From Obelidium mucronatum (Eukaryota; Chytridiomycota; Chytridiomycetes; Chytridiales; Chytriomycetaceae), in NCBI GenBank assembly GCA_025765595.1, contig JAIVFH010000028.1, positions 62,001 through 126,000 of the forward strand: 64,000 nt of DNA, in the 5' to 3' direction. The position numbers and the translations under genes were made by a program. This document shows, piece after piece, positions 1 to 11,948 of the stretch; position 1 is the first letter of the stretch, and each line of letters begins with the position of its first letter. Below the pieces are notes generated by a model, which ran no database searches, had not been told where the DNA came from, and saw nothing but the letters and a program-made list of their open reading frames with translations.

Positions 1-579
1 TGATTGTAGAAAGTACGTTTTTATTTCCAACTTCAATTCACTCCCTTCAGTCCTCGCATGCACGTCTTGCACGCGTGATGCAAAAGAGTCGCATTTCCAC
101 ACAGCGGGCATTGGATAATGTTTTTCATTGGTCGCAGCCATTTCGAGTTCATTCGAAGTCTCTACATATGACCATAAAAGAGGTTTTTGTTCATCTCTCT
201 ACTCTCTTGTCTAGTGCTACTACTACAAAAAAAAGAGCCTCTCACCTTTTTTCCATGCGTCGTCCTCTTTTTTGGTACGGCCCATAGTATACTCGGCATC
301 CACAATCCCATAGGCAGTGCAATCATCCGATTCACTAGAGGTGCTAGCAATGATCCGGCCAGCCATCCCCTCCTTGTTCCTGCTGACACTGCTGTTGCTG
401 CTATTGTTGACATTTTTTTTTTTTCGAATTGATTTTCTCAACAGAAAAAAGAAGATTTATTCAAAATCAATAAAGAAAAAAAATAACTACTAAAAAGAGA
501 ACCCAACCCCCAAAGAGAATAAATCACTCTTGAAGCACCCAAAAAAGAGTAGAATCACCATTCCTTCTCAGAAATCAAA
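1..579. other. Left-edge spacer without a confident gene
   Basis: This stretch precedes the GLDC stop codon on the minus strand. I see short open frames on the minus strand around 223-441. One reads plausibly (Ser/Asp/Glu-rich, with a GT donor-like site near 256), but I recognise no domain and see no supported start. It could be an exon of a gene running off the left edge. Position 404-422 is a T-run. Nothing else stands out. Confidence 0.4.
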
Positions 580-3500
580 TCAATTCTCATAATCCTCAAT
601 CGGTGGACAACTGCAAATCAGATTACGATCTCCAAATGTATCATCCACACGCGAAACAGTTGGCCAAAACTTTCTTTTTCTCAACACTCCCATCGGATAC
701 GCTGCCTCCTGTCGCGAATACGGTCTGTCCCAGGTATCCGCAGTCAACACTTCAATCGTGTGTGGCGCATTCTTCAACACATTGCCCTCTTTGGGTTGCT
801 TGCCCTCCTCAATCGCTCGAATCTCTTGTCGGATCTTGAGCATCGCATCACAGAACCGGTCCAACTCGGCTTTACTCTCAGACTCTGTCGGCTCAATCAT
901 GAGTGTGTTGGGCACGGGAAACGACATTGTTGGACTGTGGAATCCATAGTCGTGTAAACGTTTGGCAATGTCAATGGCTTCCACCTTGGATGTAGCTCCA
1001 AACACACGCGTGTCCAGAATGAACTCGTGTGCGCAGAGGCCGTTGGCGTCTGTAAACAGGATTTCGTATTCTCCAGACAATCGCTTCATCATGTAGTTGG
1101 CGTTCAACAGGGCTACTTGCGTTGCCTTTCGGAGACCGTCATCTCCCATCATTTTCAAGTAAGCCCATGAGATTGGCAGGATGCTTGCGGATCCCCATGG
1201 TGCTGCAGAAACGGGTCCGATTCCATCGGGTCCACTGGTTGGAACAACTGGATGGTTTGGAAGGAACTTGGCCAAGTGTGATTTACTAAAAGGAAAAAAA
1301 AAATCAAGTCAGCAACAATGGAGATCGGAACACACACATTTCAAAAAAAAGAAAAAAAAGGAAACTCACACTCCAATGGGTCCCATTCCTGGTCCACCAC
1401 CTCCATGTGGAATACAGAACGTCTTGTGCAAGTTCAAATGACAAACATCCGCCCCAATCTCTGCCGGCTTACAAAGCCCCATCTGAGCATTCAAATTGGC
1501 TCCATCCATATAAACCTGTCCTCCATTATCATGAATAATCTGACACGCGCTCACAATCGTATCCTCAAACACTCCATAAGTGGACGGATACGTAATCATG
1601 GCAGCCGCCAACTTGTCCTTATACTGCTCCGCCTTCTTTTTCAAATCAACCAAATCCAAGTTTCCATTCTCCTCACACTTGACAATCACAACCTGCATTC
1701 CACACATTGCCGCAGAAGCCGGGTTCGTTCCATGCGCAGACACGGGGATCAAACACACATTCCGTTGCCCTTGCCCAATCGACTGCAAGTACGAAACAAT
1801 TGTACGCAAACCAGTGTATTCTCCTTGCGCACCAGAGTTTGGTTGCAGACAAATGTTGTCGAATCCAGTCGCTTCACTCAAGGCGTATTCCAACTCCTTG
1901 TGCATGATTTCGTATCCCTTCGCTTGGTCAATGGGGACAAAGGGGTGGATCGCTCCAAATTCAGGCCAGGTCACGGGAATCATCTCGGTGGTGGCGTTCA
2001 ACTTCATGGTGCAGGAACCCAAGGGGATCATGGCGTCTGCCAACGACAAGTCCTTGTGCTGCAACGCGAAAATGTATCGAAGCATCTCCGTCTCATTGTG
2101 GTACGAGTTGAAGACTTGGTGCGTCAAGTATGGGCTGGTACGCATCATCGACGCTGGGATCCCAAACTTTAACGAGGCACCGAGAGCGTCAACGGATGGC
2201 ACAGGGGCAGTGTATGGGGTGGTAGAACCAAGCTGGTACTGGGTAGCAAAATCGCCACGCGCAAACACTCTCAACAAGGTCTCCAAATCCGACTTGCTCA
2301 CCGTCTCATCCAGTGTGACTCCCACAGTGGAGGCATCAATGCGACGCAGGTTGATACCGGCTTCTACGGAGGCGGCGTGGATCACGGATGCATCCACATT
2401 CACTTTAATAGTCAACGTGTCAAAGAAGCTGTCCTTGTTGACAACCTTGTGGCCCAACTGCTCAACTCCATCTGCAAGCGCAGATGTCAAGGCATGCACC
2501 TTTTGAGCAATGTCCTTGATCCCTTGAGGACCATGGTACACGGCGTACATGGCCGCCATGTTGGCAAGAAGGGCTTGAGCAGTACAAATGTTACTGGTCG
2601 CCTTTTCACGTCGAATGTGCTGTTCACGGGTTTGGAGAGACAAACGGTATGCAGTCTTTCCGTTGGCGTCTTTAGAGACACCAATCAAACGACCGGGCAT
2701 ACGACGCTTGTGTTCGTCCTTGACGGCGAAAAAGGCAGCGTGCGGGCCACCGTATCCGAGAGGGACACCGAATCGTTGGGAGTTTCCGAAAGCAATGTCG
2801 GCGCCGAATTCGCCGGGGGATTTGATGAGGGCGCAGGCGAGGAGGTCGGTGGCGACAGTCACGAGACCGCCAACGGCATGCACTTTTTTAGCAAAGGAGG
2901 CGTAGTCGACGACAGATCCTTGGTTGTTTGGGTACTGTTTTTTTGTTGTAAGAAGGGGTTGAATGGATGAAGATGGATGGATGACATGGATGAATGGATG
3001 GATGAATGGATACATGAATGAATGGATGGATGAATGGATACATGGATGGATGGATGAATGGTTACATGGATGGATGGATGGAGTGAATGGTTGGATGGAC
3101 ACGTGGATGGATGAAATGGATGGATGATATGGAAACAAAAGTATAAAAAGAATATACTGCCTTCGGCAGTGAGATCCGCCTGCGGAAGACCCGCATTCGG
3201 CGGTGGATCTCGCCTTCGGCGATGAAGAAAAAAAAAAGAAAAATACCGCCTTCGGCAGTGAGACCCGCCTTCGGCGATGAAGAAACAAAATGAAAAATAC
3301 CGCCTACGGCGGTGGAACTCGCCTTCGGCGATGAAGAAAAAAAAAAGAAAAATACTGCCTTCGGCAGTGAGACCCGCCTACGGCGGTAAGACCCGCCTTC
3401 GGCGGTGGAACTCGCCTTCGGCGATGATGAAAAAAAAAAAAAATACTGCCTTCGGCAGTGAGATCCGCCTACGGCGGTAAGACACAACGAACCTGAATCA

Positions 3501-4366
3501 AAACACCCATAAGACTCTCTCCATGAGATGTAACATCAAAAGTCTCATAATCACCAACAACAACCTCAATACCAAAACCTTCAGCTCTAGTCTTCAAAAC
3601 GGCAATAGTTTGAGGAAAAGTGCGTTCATCGACAAAAAACAAGTTTCTTTTTCTGTTGAAAGCAGTGTAGCACATGAGCATTGCTTCACCAGCGGCAGTA
3701 CCTTCATCCAAAAGAGAAGCATTTGCAATGTCAAGACCAGTGAAATCTTGAATCATTGTTTGAAAGTTGATGAGTGATTCGAGACGACCTTGAGAGATTT
3801 CAGGTTGGTATGGAGTGTACTGTAATTGCACAAATGAGATTGCACTCAAAACAAGGAAACCAAACCAAGAAAAGAAATACAACAACAACACCAACCTGGG
3901 TGTACCATGCTGGGTTCTCCATAATGTTTCGCAGAATGACTGGCGGGGTGATGGCGGCGGCATAGCCCATTCCAATGTACGACTTGAGCACCTTGTTCTG
4001 GCTCGCAATGTACCTGAGGCGCTCGAGCACCTCGGTCTCGGACAGACCAGGGCCCAGGCGGGTCGGGCTGCGGATGTGGATGCTCGGCGGCACGGCCTTG
4101 CGCGACAGCGCGTCGAGCGAGTCGAAGCCGACGGCGGCGGCCATCGCGGCAATCTCGGCGTCCGTCGGGCCGAGGTGGCGGCGCGCAAACGTGTCGCGCG
4201 CCGCAAACGGCGTCGGTGCGTGCGCGTGCGTGTGGGCGTGCGTCCACGTCGGCGGCGCCGTCGAAAAGAAGACGCGCGCACGCGCCGGCACAGTGCGGCG
4301 GCCCGCAAACACTGGCGCGCGAGACGCCGCAAGCGCAAGGCTCGAGCGCAGAAGGACGAGGTTCAT
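580..4366 (-). CDS. GLDC: Glycine dehydrogenase (decarboxylating), P-protein
   Basis: P-protein of the mitochondrial glycine cleavage system, which decarboxylates glycine with PLP. Four exons read 4366-3896, 3819-3493, 2934-1370 and 1285-580, joining in frame to about 1022 aa, the normal family length. The first about 60 residues are Arg/Ala-rich and lack acidic residues, fitting a mitochondrial presequence. Visible family signatures are RHLGP near the mature start, [19 protein letters not shown] across intron 1, [23 protein letters not shown] and the glycine-rich [16 protein letters not shown]. The PLP-lysine segment ([15 protein letters not shown]) is present. Intron 2 (2935-3492) is filled with tandem repeats. 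Exon 1 is far richer in G+C than the other exons. No frameshift is needed. The identification is very secure; the start is the first Met of the presequence frame. Confidence 0.96.
2935..3492 (-). repeat. GLDC intron 2: GGAT minisatellite and UUCG-type palindromes
   Basis: The intron has two repeat zones. 2955-3130 is an imperfect ATGGATGGATGA minisatellite. 3160-3480 holds about a dozen short palindromes of the forms CTGCCTTCGGCAG, CCGCCTTCGGCGG and CGCCTACGGCG, separated by GATGAAGAAAAAA spacers. On the plus strand each palindrome can fold with a cUUCGg loop. The stem bases differ between copies in a compensated way. The splice sites at both ends are intact, so the gene stays readable. Confidence 0.9.
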
Positions 4367-4823
4367 TCTGCGTTGGCTGATTGATCAGAAAATATTGAAA
4401 GAAAGAAGGAAATAAATGCTCAAAGAGCGGAACGACCCGGAACTGTCAAAATTGTTTTTCTCAACGAAAAAGAAAAAAGAAAGAAAGACCACTCATCCCC
4501 CCAAAAATTGTGTCAAAGTCTTCCGACGCCACCCGCATTCCCCGATCGCAACAAATGCGGAATCACACGCTAAACACACACTCAAAAACTTGACAATAAA
4601 TAGAAACTAGTTTATATATAGGCCAAATCAAAGACCTAGACCAATGCACAAAGTAGGATCCATCCACAACCACACACAACGTAAGGATCCAAAAACCCAA
4701 CAACAAAGAAAACAAGGAACTTCCCAAAGAACAAGTAAGAAAGAAAAAAAAAGTTGAAAAAAAACGAGCAAGAGTCTATAACCTCTCAATCATTTTCTCC
4801 CATATCTTTTTTTTTCCCCCTCC
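4367..4823. other. Spacer between ADP/ATP carrier 3' end and GLDC start
   Basis: No convincing coding signal. It is A-rich on the plus strand and should hold the GLDC promoter plus the 3' UTR of the ADP/ATP carrier, both on the minus strand. A TTTATATATA run lies at about 4611-4620. The only open frames are short and low in complexity. Confidence 0.5.
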
Positions 4824-5376
4824 TTACTGCTTCAAGTAAGCTTGGATTTCTCCGTACAAGACAAGGACAAGAGCAGCACCAGTTCCTCTCAAAATGTTGG
4901 CACCAGCACCCTTGAAGAGAGCCTTGGTACCTTCCTTGGCAACAATAGTGTTGAAGCAGTGGATAGCACCCTTGTAGATTCTTTGGTCAATTGGCTTCTC
5001 GGCTTCCATCTGGAGACGACGACGGACAGTGTCAAAGGGGTAAGTAACGTAACCAGACATGATGACAGAGAATTGTGCTCCAGCCCACTTGGATGCAATT
5101 CCGATAAAGGTGGTCTCCTTGTCGTATGGGTTAAGTCCCTTGATGGTGTCGTTCAAACCAAATTGAACTCCACGGTATGGAATAATTCCGGCAACAGAGA
5201 TACCGAATCCTTGGTACAGACCCAAGATTCCCTTTGGTCCACGGGCAGTCTTGGCAAGACAGTCCCAGAGACCGTTGAATTGACGCTTTCCAGAACCGAC
5301 ATCTAAGGTAAGTTTTTTTTTTGGTCAGTGATATTGTATATATGTGTCTGAGGATATCGTGTCGGATCCACAAAAG

Positions 5377-5421
<45 letters not shown>

Positions 5422-5887
5422 TAACGGATTTTTTACCAGAGGCAAGGCGGGTACGGGCATAGTCCAATGGGTAGACAAAGGACAAGGAGAAGGCACCAGC
5501 AGCACCACCAGAAGCCATGTTGGCAGCAAAGAATGGCCAGAACTCGGTCTTTGGGGAGTACTTTGGAAACAAACCCTTGAAAAAGTCCTTGGAAGCCAAG
5601 TTGATGGCCTGGGTTGGGAAGTAACGGATACAGTTGGTGAAGTTTCCACGCCAGAAAGCTCCCATTCCTTGTTCAGAAGCGATACGGGTGAAAGCGTTAC
5701 CGATACCAGTGTATCTTGGGACTTCACCAGAGATGATCTTTGGGTTGGCGTCTTGGGTTTGGATAACCAACTTGACACGCTCAATTGGGGCAGTGATGGT
5801 CTTGGACACGGCACCAGAGACACCTCCAGCGGCAAAGTCCTTTGCCAAGGCAACGTAGAAGGAGTCCTTTTGCTTTTGAGCAGCCAT
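4824..5887 (-). CDS. Mitochondrial ADP/ATP carrier
   Basis: Inner-membrane carrier exchanging ADP for ATP. Two exons, 5887-5437 and 5302-4824, give 309 aa, the usual size. Three mitochondrial-carrier repeats are visible by their Px(D/E)xx(K/R) signatures: PIERVKL in repeat 1, [11 protein letters not shown] in repeat 2 and [11 protein letters not shown] in repeat 3. The RRR(L)QM hexamer region is diagnostic for nucleotide carriers; here Met is replaced by Leu at its fourth position. The junction restores [19 protein letters not shown]. The intron (5303-5436) contains a 40+ nt homopolymer. No frameshift. Very likely a highly expressed housekeeping gene. Confidence 0.96.
5377..5419. repeat. Poly-A/T tract in ADP/ATP carrier intron
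   Basis: An uninterrupted A-run (plus strand) of about 43 nt lies inside the single intron. On the sense strand it is a T-run downstream of the donor site. Its exact length is prone to sequencing error. Confidence 0.9.
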
Positions 5888-6190
5888 TTTTGTTTTTTTT
5901 GGTTATGAAAAAAAAAGGCAAAAAAAGATGGTCGCAAAAACTTGAAAAATGACACCAAAAAAAATTCTCCGTTCTTTGTTCTACCTCCCCGCACGAGGGG
6001 CACGCAATAACAACAAACCCATTCATGCTCGATTTCTTGAAACTGTAAACATTATTTTGCCATGATCAAGACGTTTCTCCCCTCTCCTGGCCCTCCTATG
6101 GTACTCGTTCCCCATTTCTATGGCGAGTCACGTGACTCAACCATCAACGAGGCCGCAAATTGGCTGCTCTGCGTAATATAAAGACCCTTC

Positions 6191-8891
6191 TCAACCATCA
6201 GAAACTCTCTCAACGCCCCAATTTGTCTTTTGTGCCACAACCAACTTTGCCTTCTGGAACTTGAGCGCCGAATCCACCACCCTTTCCAACAACCGACAAC
6301 GCGAAAGATTCACTTTCTCAGCAGCACCCGGGCCACTTCCACCACCACCGCCACCACCACCACCACCAAACATTGGTTCCTGAGACTCCTTGATGAATAT
6401 AATATCATGAATAAAGAACCCCAAAAACGGAACACAACATGTGGATTCAGGACACGTTGAAGCAACCACTGATCGCAAGGAAGACCAATTCGACTTGTGA
6501 CTGAACCATGCCTTGACAGTTTCAAATTCATCGAGACTAATTTTCGATACTTTTGACCACGTGTTGGATAACCGGAAGATGGAGGCCGATGTCAAGGCAG
6601 ATACAATCGCCAACCCAGAATTGAGAGACTTGATTTCCCAGCATCTCTAAATTAAAGTCCATGTAACATAAGTATAATCAAATTTTGGAAGGCGGACAAA
6701 TAATCGCACGCCTAACGCAGTTACAATACCTTGGCTACTTTGATAATATGAGAAATCATAACTGCGCGAAGTTTCGGAGATTCAAGTTTGATGATTGTAG
6801 TGGTCACCAAACCAACAACAAAGTTGAATCGATGTTGAAATGCCAAGTAGATTCGGTTTTCTGTTGTTGCTGCCGCCACCACTCAGTCCAGGTAGTACTG
6901 GGTCCAACAATAACTCTGATGCAGTGATTCGTTCATATATCTCAAAGTCGATCCGTTTTAATTGGTCAGCAATAGCGTTTGCGCTCACTTGCAGTAGAGA
7001 TGTAACTGGTTTGTTTGCTACTGCCGGCTCAGTTGTTGGATTTTTTGTCATTGCACTGATTTGGAGTGATTCCAACCGCTCTCCATATTTAGTGATACTT
7101 GACGTAGGCAGTACCAGCTCTCCAGCCAGTGCCACAACAAGCTGCTTCACCAACAGCAACTCTTCAACTTCAACAACAATGCCCAAACAAAACTGAAGTA
7201 AACTCATTCAACTCCTTGATAGCTCCTGCTGCTTTTTTGTTCTTTTGGCTACTTTGCCTGGCGTTCGCGGAGTTCGTACTACCACTACTACTGCTACAAG
7301 CAATGATGACATGATGATCAGATAGAATCCATTCAATCATGAATGCAAGCGTAGCTTTCCGTGTGGGTTCCATCACTTGCGCAATGTACGCGTCTTCATC
7401 ATGTTCAACTCCAGCAGGGACCTCAAGATGGTTGTTGTAGTGTTTAATGAGAACAGTCACCAATTCGGCTGGCGATGGCAGGAAGGACGACCATACGAGA
7501 AGAAGCGTCTTTTTGAGGCTGGGATCGTTGAACCGGGGATTCCAGTGGGTGATTCTGTCGACCCATTCAGTGAGAGGGATGGTCAGTAGATTGTGAGTAG
7601 AGGAAATGGATAAAACTAGTTCACGTTCGCGTTCGATATTATTGACAGATATCTGGGAAAAAAAAACATTGTGTTTAAATCCATGTATAAAGAAAACTGA
7701 AATTACCTTTTCCTCTTCTACTTTTATCATCTCATAATCTAGGGCCGCTAATGTTTCTTCTTCTTGTTCAACAATTCTTGAACTGGACCTGAGTCGTCGT
7801 TTTGGAACGCCACGCCATCCAGTCTTCAAACCCTTTTTAACATCTTCCACGATATCCAATACATCTAGTAACGATTGCTGCAGCTCTTGCGCAGCAGAAG
7901 TTGCACTAGCTGCAACCTGAGCATTGCTGGTAGCGCCACAGTGTACTAAAACAAGAACACACCCATTCGCTACTTCTTGCAGAGAAATCTCCAAAAGAAA
8001 CAAATTCTCATCCACGTTATTGTTGCTTTGGGTATTAAATCGACGCGATTCGGATTGTACTCCACGCACGACGCTGTCAAACAGTAGAATCAAATGGGAA
8101 GATTGAACCAGTAAATCTTGTAATGGCGGGGACTACTTCCTTGAATGGCAGTGGCGCTGATATCGCTCAAGATGGAATTCGCAACTAGGACTCATTCCTT
8201 TGAGTAGCCAAGCTGGAGTTTGCTTGTCAAGAGAGGTATCCACTAGAGTACGCGACTTCTGCAATCATTCATCAAAAATAAAGTATACAAAACTGGATCA
8301 GATAAATTCAGTGGTTGGTGATGCATTTTTTTTTTTTTTACCTGATCGTACTCCTTCAACAAACTCCCAAACGATTCCCATAAGGTAAACACCAGCCGTC
8401 CAACTCTCATTGCTCGTTCCCCCTAATAGAACCAAAGATTCGGGTGTAGTAGTCTTAATCCCAGTGCCAGTCCTGCCACTGCTACTGACAGCACTTCTTC
8501 CGCCATTAGCATTGCATATCATAGAAAACTCAATCTTGAGTTTCGCAAAGTTTCTTCTAACATCCAGTATATTCGCCTGGAAAAACGCGCATCTCCATCC
8601 TTCAATGGTCTTGTTGTGCGTCGCCACCCCCAATTCAATGCTTTCAATAATCAAAGAAGTGGTGGATACAAGTGATAAAAGTTGTGTTATACTGGCAGTG
8701 GCAGATGTGAATGCCAATATAACGTCTGGGAGCGAAATTGGTGACTCGAAGGAGGAGTTGGCGAGACTGTCGATTGAGTGTTTCATAACATCGAGGACTT
8801 CAGCGAAACCTTCCTTTCGATCATCTCCGAGTTCAATTAGTGCAGCGACAATCTTGTTGTGAAGGCGCGCATTCAATTTGCGTTCTGGCAT
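6191..8891 (-). CDS. Ras-family guanine-nucleotide exchange factor (CDC25 type)
   Basis: Activates a Ras-like GTPase by GDP/GTP exchange. Exons 8891-8342, 8156-7707, 7652-6730 and 6646-6191 give about 790 aa. The N-terminal third (helical, Ser/Ala-rich) is unassigned. A REM/RasGEF-N module is seen around RITHWNPRFNDPSLKKTLLL and FMIEWILSDHHV. The catalytic CDC25 core follows: IADQLKRIDFEIYERI, then HRFNFVVGLVTTTIIK, ESPKLRAVMISHIIKVAK, RCWEIKSLNSGLAIVSAL and CVPFLGFFIHDI. Three single-base skips are needed: near 8079 (GTT-T-GAC), 7172 (TGT-T-GAA) and 6844 (CTT-G-GCA). With exactly these three all exon phases agree. The skip at 6844 is fixed by homology inside the catalytic core; the other two positions are best placements. 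See findings for the alternatives. Confidence 0.85.
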
Positions 8892-9065
8892 TTTTTTTTT
8901 GTTTTGATGAAGGGGAAAACTGTCACAAGCCTCAACACTTCAACAACTTTATAGCTGGCCGATTAACACACAAACACACAAAAAAAACTAATCAGCCTGC
9001 AATTCTAATAGCGGTGAAATCCCAAAAATACTCTCGGAAACAACCCTTGTATAAAGAAAAACAAC

Positions 9066-11058
9066 TTAACCCCAAATCCCTGCATAACTGCCAGACATAT
9101 TCAGCTGCAAAGGCCCGCCCGCTGCAAAAAGCCTTACGCCATAAGGACAATAACTCAGCGTGTATACCGCATCTCGCATGAGTCCCCGTCCATTCCCACC
9201 CCCAGCGACAACACCCATATTCCATTCCTCGCCATCCACCCTCCTCTCATCTTCCACCGTTAAATATTTTCTCATGACTCCGCCACCACCACCACATTCA
9301 ATATCCTCCAAATCTCTCCACTCGACATACCTCAACACCCTCAAATCTAAAAACGAAACCCTCCCAATACCTCCACCAACAGTCAACCCACCCCTCGAAT
9401 CAAACGCCAAACTACGCACTCCCCACTCATCATCCACACTCTTGACTGTACTCGCAACAACAGCCTGTCGTGGATCCACAATCGACACATGCGACATACT
9501 CCCGATCGCTATACAGTTACTGATTGGATGATTCACGCTGTTCGTTGCAGGAGTCGGCGTCGCCATACATACGGTTTCTTGCGTATGTATAAGTCGCACG
9601 TCTGTTGACGTGGATGGGTTGATGCCATAGTTGTTCCCAGAGTGTTCACACACTGGGCTCTGGGATAAAGGACTTGCCAGCCCATTCTGATTACTGCTGC
9701 TGTTTTGGTGGTTAATGTCAAACAGCTTGACGGTTCCTGTTGAGCTCGAGAGTGCCGCGATTTTTGATCCGTTACTAGAATGAATCACTTTCAAGTCTCG
9801 GATTCGGTTTTTGTCCAAATAAAGTGTGCCGAGATATGGAGACAGGTGAAAATGAGGTTGTGTTTTTTGAGAGGTGGTTGGCTAAAGACGGGGTTTGTGG
9901 TGATGACGGTAACGATGGCGATAACGACGAAGATGAAGCCGTGAAACCTTGGAAAATTTTCCCCAGAAAGCCGGAGGGGTTCAATGAAAGAGAGGATGTG
10001 AGAGAAATCTGCTTCTTTTTCGGTGGTGGAAAAGATCCGGTTACAGGTTCATATAGGCGAACACACCCGCCATCCATACGCGGGAGAAACTGTTTGATTG
10101 TAGTTTCATCGTCCAGATTCCAAAAACACACTTGTCCATCGCGTCCCCCACTGACGAGTGATGAATCGGAGCAGAATTCGACGCTGAATACCATGTCCGT
10201 GTGAGAGCGGCAAATTGCAAAGGCATCAAGGTGGGGCAAGGTATATATCTGAATGCTTTCGATTGGACTGCCAGCTGCCACGGCAAGAAGGCTTCGAGAT
10301 GGATTTACTGCAACAGAGTGGATTCCTGTGCAATGGAGAGGCTCAGTTCAAGGAAATGCCCAAGAAATCTCATATCTACGCACCTCGACATTCAGGTATC
10401 TGTGGTGGCTGTGGTGCATTTCTAGCAGGTTGTTGATATTGGGCCGTCATCATTGCAGTGGCTGCCATCGGGCGCGGGTAGAGAGGATGGTCTTGCAAAA
10501 CATCAGCCGTAAGCATGGGAGACCAGTTAAATACACCCTGAAACATAGGAGGCGATCTTTGGGGGGTAGGAATCGAATCCGTGGATTCCACCGCTATGAT
10601 GGGAAATGTTGGGCTGATATGAATGCGTGAATATAACATTGTTACAGATGAAGGCAGAAGGAAAGCAAGAACAAAACTTACTCGACAGCGCCATGTACCC
10701 ACTTTCCATTGTCGCCCCAGTATCCACAAATCGGAGCAATATCAGCAATTTGTCTCACCCTGTTTGAATCCACCACTTTCAACGCGTTGCATTTCGAGCC
10801 CGTTAAAATGCGTTCTGAATCAAGCCAAACACTAGCAAATACTTTGTTGACATTGTCAGAAAAGGAAACGAATCGGTGTTTGTGTGAAGCGGGGTGTATT
10901 TGTGGTGGCTGAGGCTTCTTCGAGTCAAAGAGACGCGTCTCAGCAGAACAGAAGATGAATCCAACGACACAAATCCAAGCAAAGTTGCGAGGGAGTCGGT
11001 CGACACTGGTGCAGACCGAAGGGTCTTTTGTCTCCGTATTCCCGACTTCGAATGCCAC
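9066..11058 (-). CDS. DCAF12-like WD40 substrate receptor
   Basis: Resembles DDB1/CUL4-associated factor 12, a WD40 receptor of a cullin-4 ubiquitin ligase. Proposed exons: 11058-10682, 10613-10384, 10325-10045 and 9881-9066. Recognisable stretches are NKVFASVWLDSERILTGSKC, GIHSVAVNPSRSLLAV, VSGGRDGQVCFWNL, HVSIVDPRQAVVAS and the C-terminal AVYTLSYCPYGVRLFAAGGP ending in GSYAGIWG, all in DCAF12 order. The third junction (10044-9882) is inferred from a GTAACC...TTTAG pair that fixes a frame change; a +1 skip could do the same. The first Met is uncertain, because an alternative frame from 11105 is also open. Confidence 0.85.
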
Positions 11059-11256
11059 CCAGTTTCCCGCTGGCGAAGATGTTTAAACGACGAAACTTCG
11101 GCCATATATATTTCAGACTTTCAGAGGAGAGGAAGTCCGGATGGCTGGTGGGAAAGTGGTGTTGACGGGCCTGGTTTTGTTTATTCAGGTAATTGAATGG
11201 CGGGTCTGAAAATGACAAACTCAAAGCAAATCCAGTCATTAGCCTGTATTTAAATT

Positions 11257-11493
11257 ATGACGAATACAATCAAGCTCCGGAAGGCGTTAGAAAACTCCAA
11301 GAAATCATTTGGTTCTCTCATCAACAAGCAACGTAAAGTTAGAAGTCCCATTTGTTTCACTTTTTCAAAGAACTTGAAAAAAAGTTTCAAATCTGCAAGT
11401 AAAAAAGAGCTGGCTGCCAGTTCCCACAAGCTGGTGAAGATCGTTAGAAAGACGGTGCACTCAAATTCACTGGGCACAAAAACATTAACATAG
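11257..11493 (+). CDS. Small basic hypothetical protein (78 aa)
   Basis: Single open frame rich in Lys and Ser with no recognised domain. It sits between the divergent DCAF12-like gene and the convergent small membrane-protein gene. Codon choice is not decisive, so it may be a chance frame. No signal peptide or membrane segment. Confidence 0.3.
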   Translation: MTNTIKLRKALENSKKSFGSLINKQRKVRSPICFTFSKNLKKSFKSASKKELAASSHKLVKIVRKTVHSNSLGTKTLT

Positions 11494-11576
11494 TATAGTA
11501 TAGGGGTATATTAGGAAATAAGCATGCAAAACAAGGCCTATGCTCGTGGAAGGATAAAATAGTCTAAATCAGCACA

Positions 11577-11930
11577 TCATGACACCTCGTGGTTTACAAA
11601 TTGACTGGGATGGTTTTCGGCAAACCGAAAAGCAACAAGAATGATCGCAGCCAAAACAGAAAAGAGAAGAAGCGCTGATGTAATTCCGCAGAAAACAATG
11701 CGGCGGATGATTGACTTCCTTCTTTTGCAGCTTGAGCTCACGGACTGATCATCCCTGCTGTGCCGATAGTCTGTGAAGGGAACGTGGAGCTCCGAGTGAG
11801 AATCGTGCTCAGAGGCAGCCTCGACATGGGCAATGCTGTGATCGTCGCGTGCGCACAGGAAGCCGCCCTTTGAATCCTGCATATCGACGCTGTTATCGAC
11901 GATTGGAGAATAAAGTGAAAGCAAGAACAT
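11577..11930 (-). CDS. Small single-pass membrane protein, unrecognised
   Basis: 117 aa with a polar Asp/His/Ser-rich N-terminal half, a basic stop (CKRRKSIIRR) and one hydrophobic segment (about residues 78-101, VFCGITSALLLFSVLAAIIL), then a short tail. The topology suggests a tail-proximal membrane anchor. Its first Met lies only 18 nt from the alpha-SNAP start on the opposite strand, so the two 5' UTRs must overlap. Met-17 is an alternative start. No family recognised. Confidence 0.55.
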   Translation of the reverse strand: MFLLSLYSPIVDNSVDMQDSKGGFLCARDDHSIAHVEAASEHDSHSELHVPFTDYRHSRDDQSVSSSCKRRKSIIRRIVFCGITSALLLFSVLAAIILVAFRFAENHPSQFVNHEVS

Positions 11931-11948
11931 TATTTAACAATCACAAAA

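Noticed and set aside
1318..2970. Long plus-strand open frames across GLDC
   Set aside because: Antisense shadows of the strongly conserved GLDC exons; they have no independent support.
3160..3480. CRISPR-like array
   Set aside because: The repeats are short palindromes with low-complexity spacers that repeat themselves; this is a eukaryotic intron and no cas genes are present.
8160..8250. Exon reading VDTSLDKQTPAWLLKGM in the RasGEF
   Set aside because: It ends in an in-frame TAG. Using the acceptor before CGCCACTG (8156) gives a better exon (APLPFKEVVPAITRF) in the right phase, leaving this stretch intronic.
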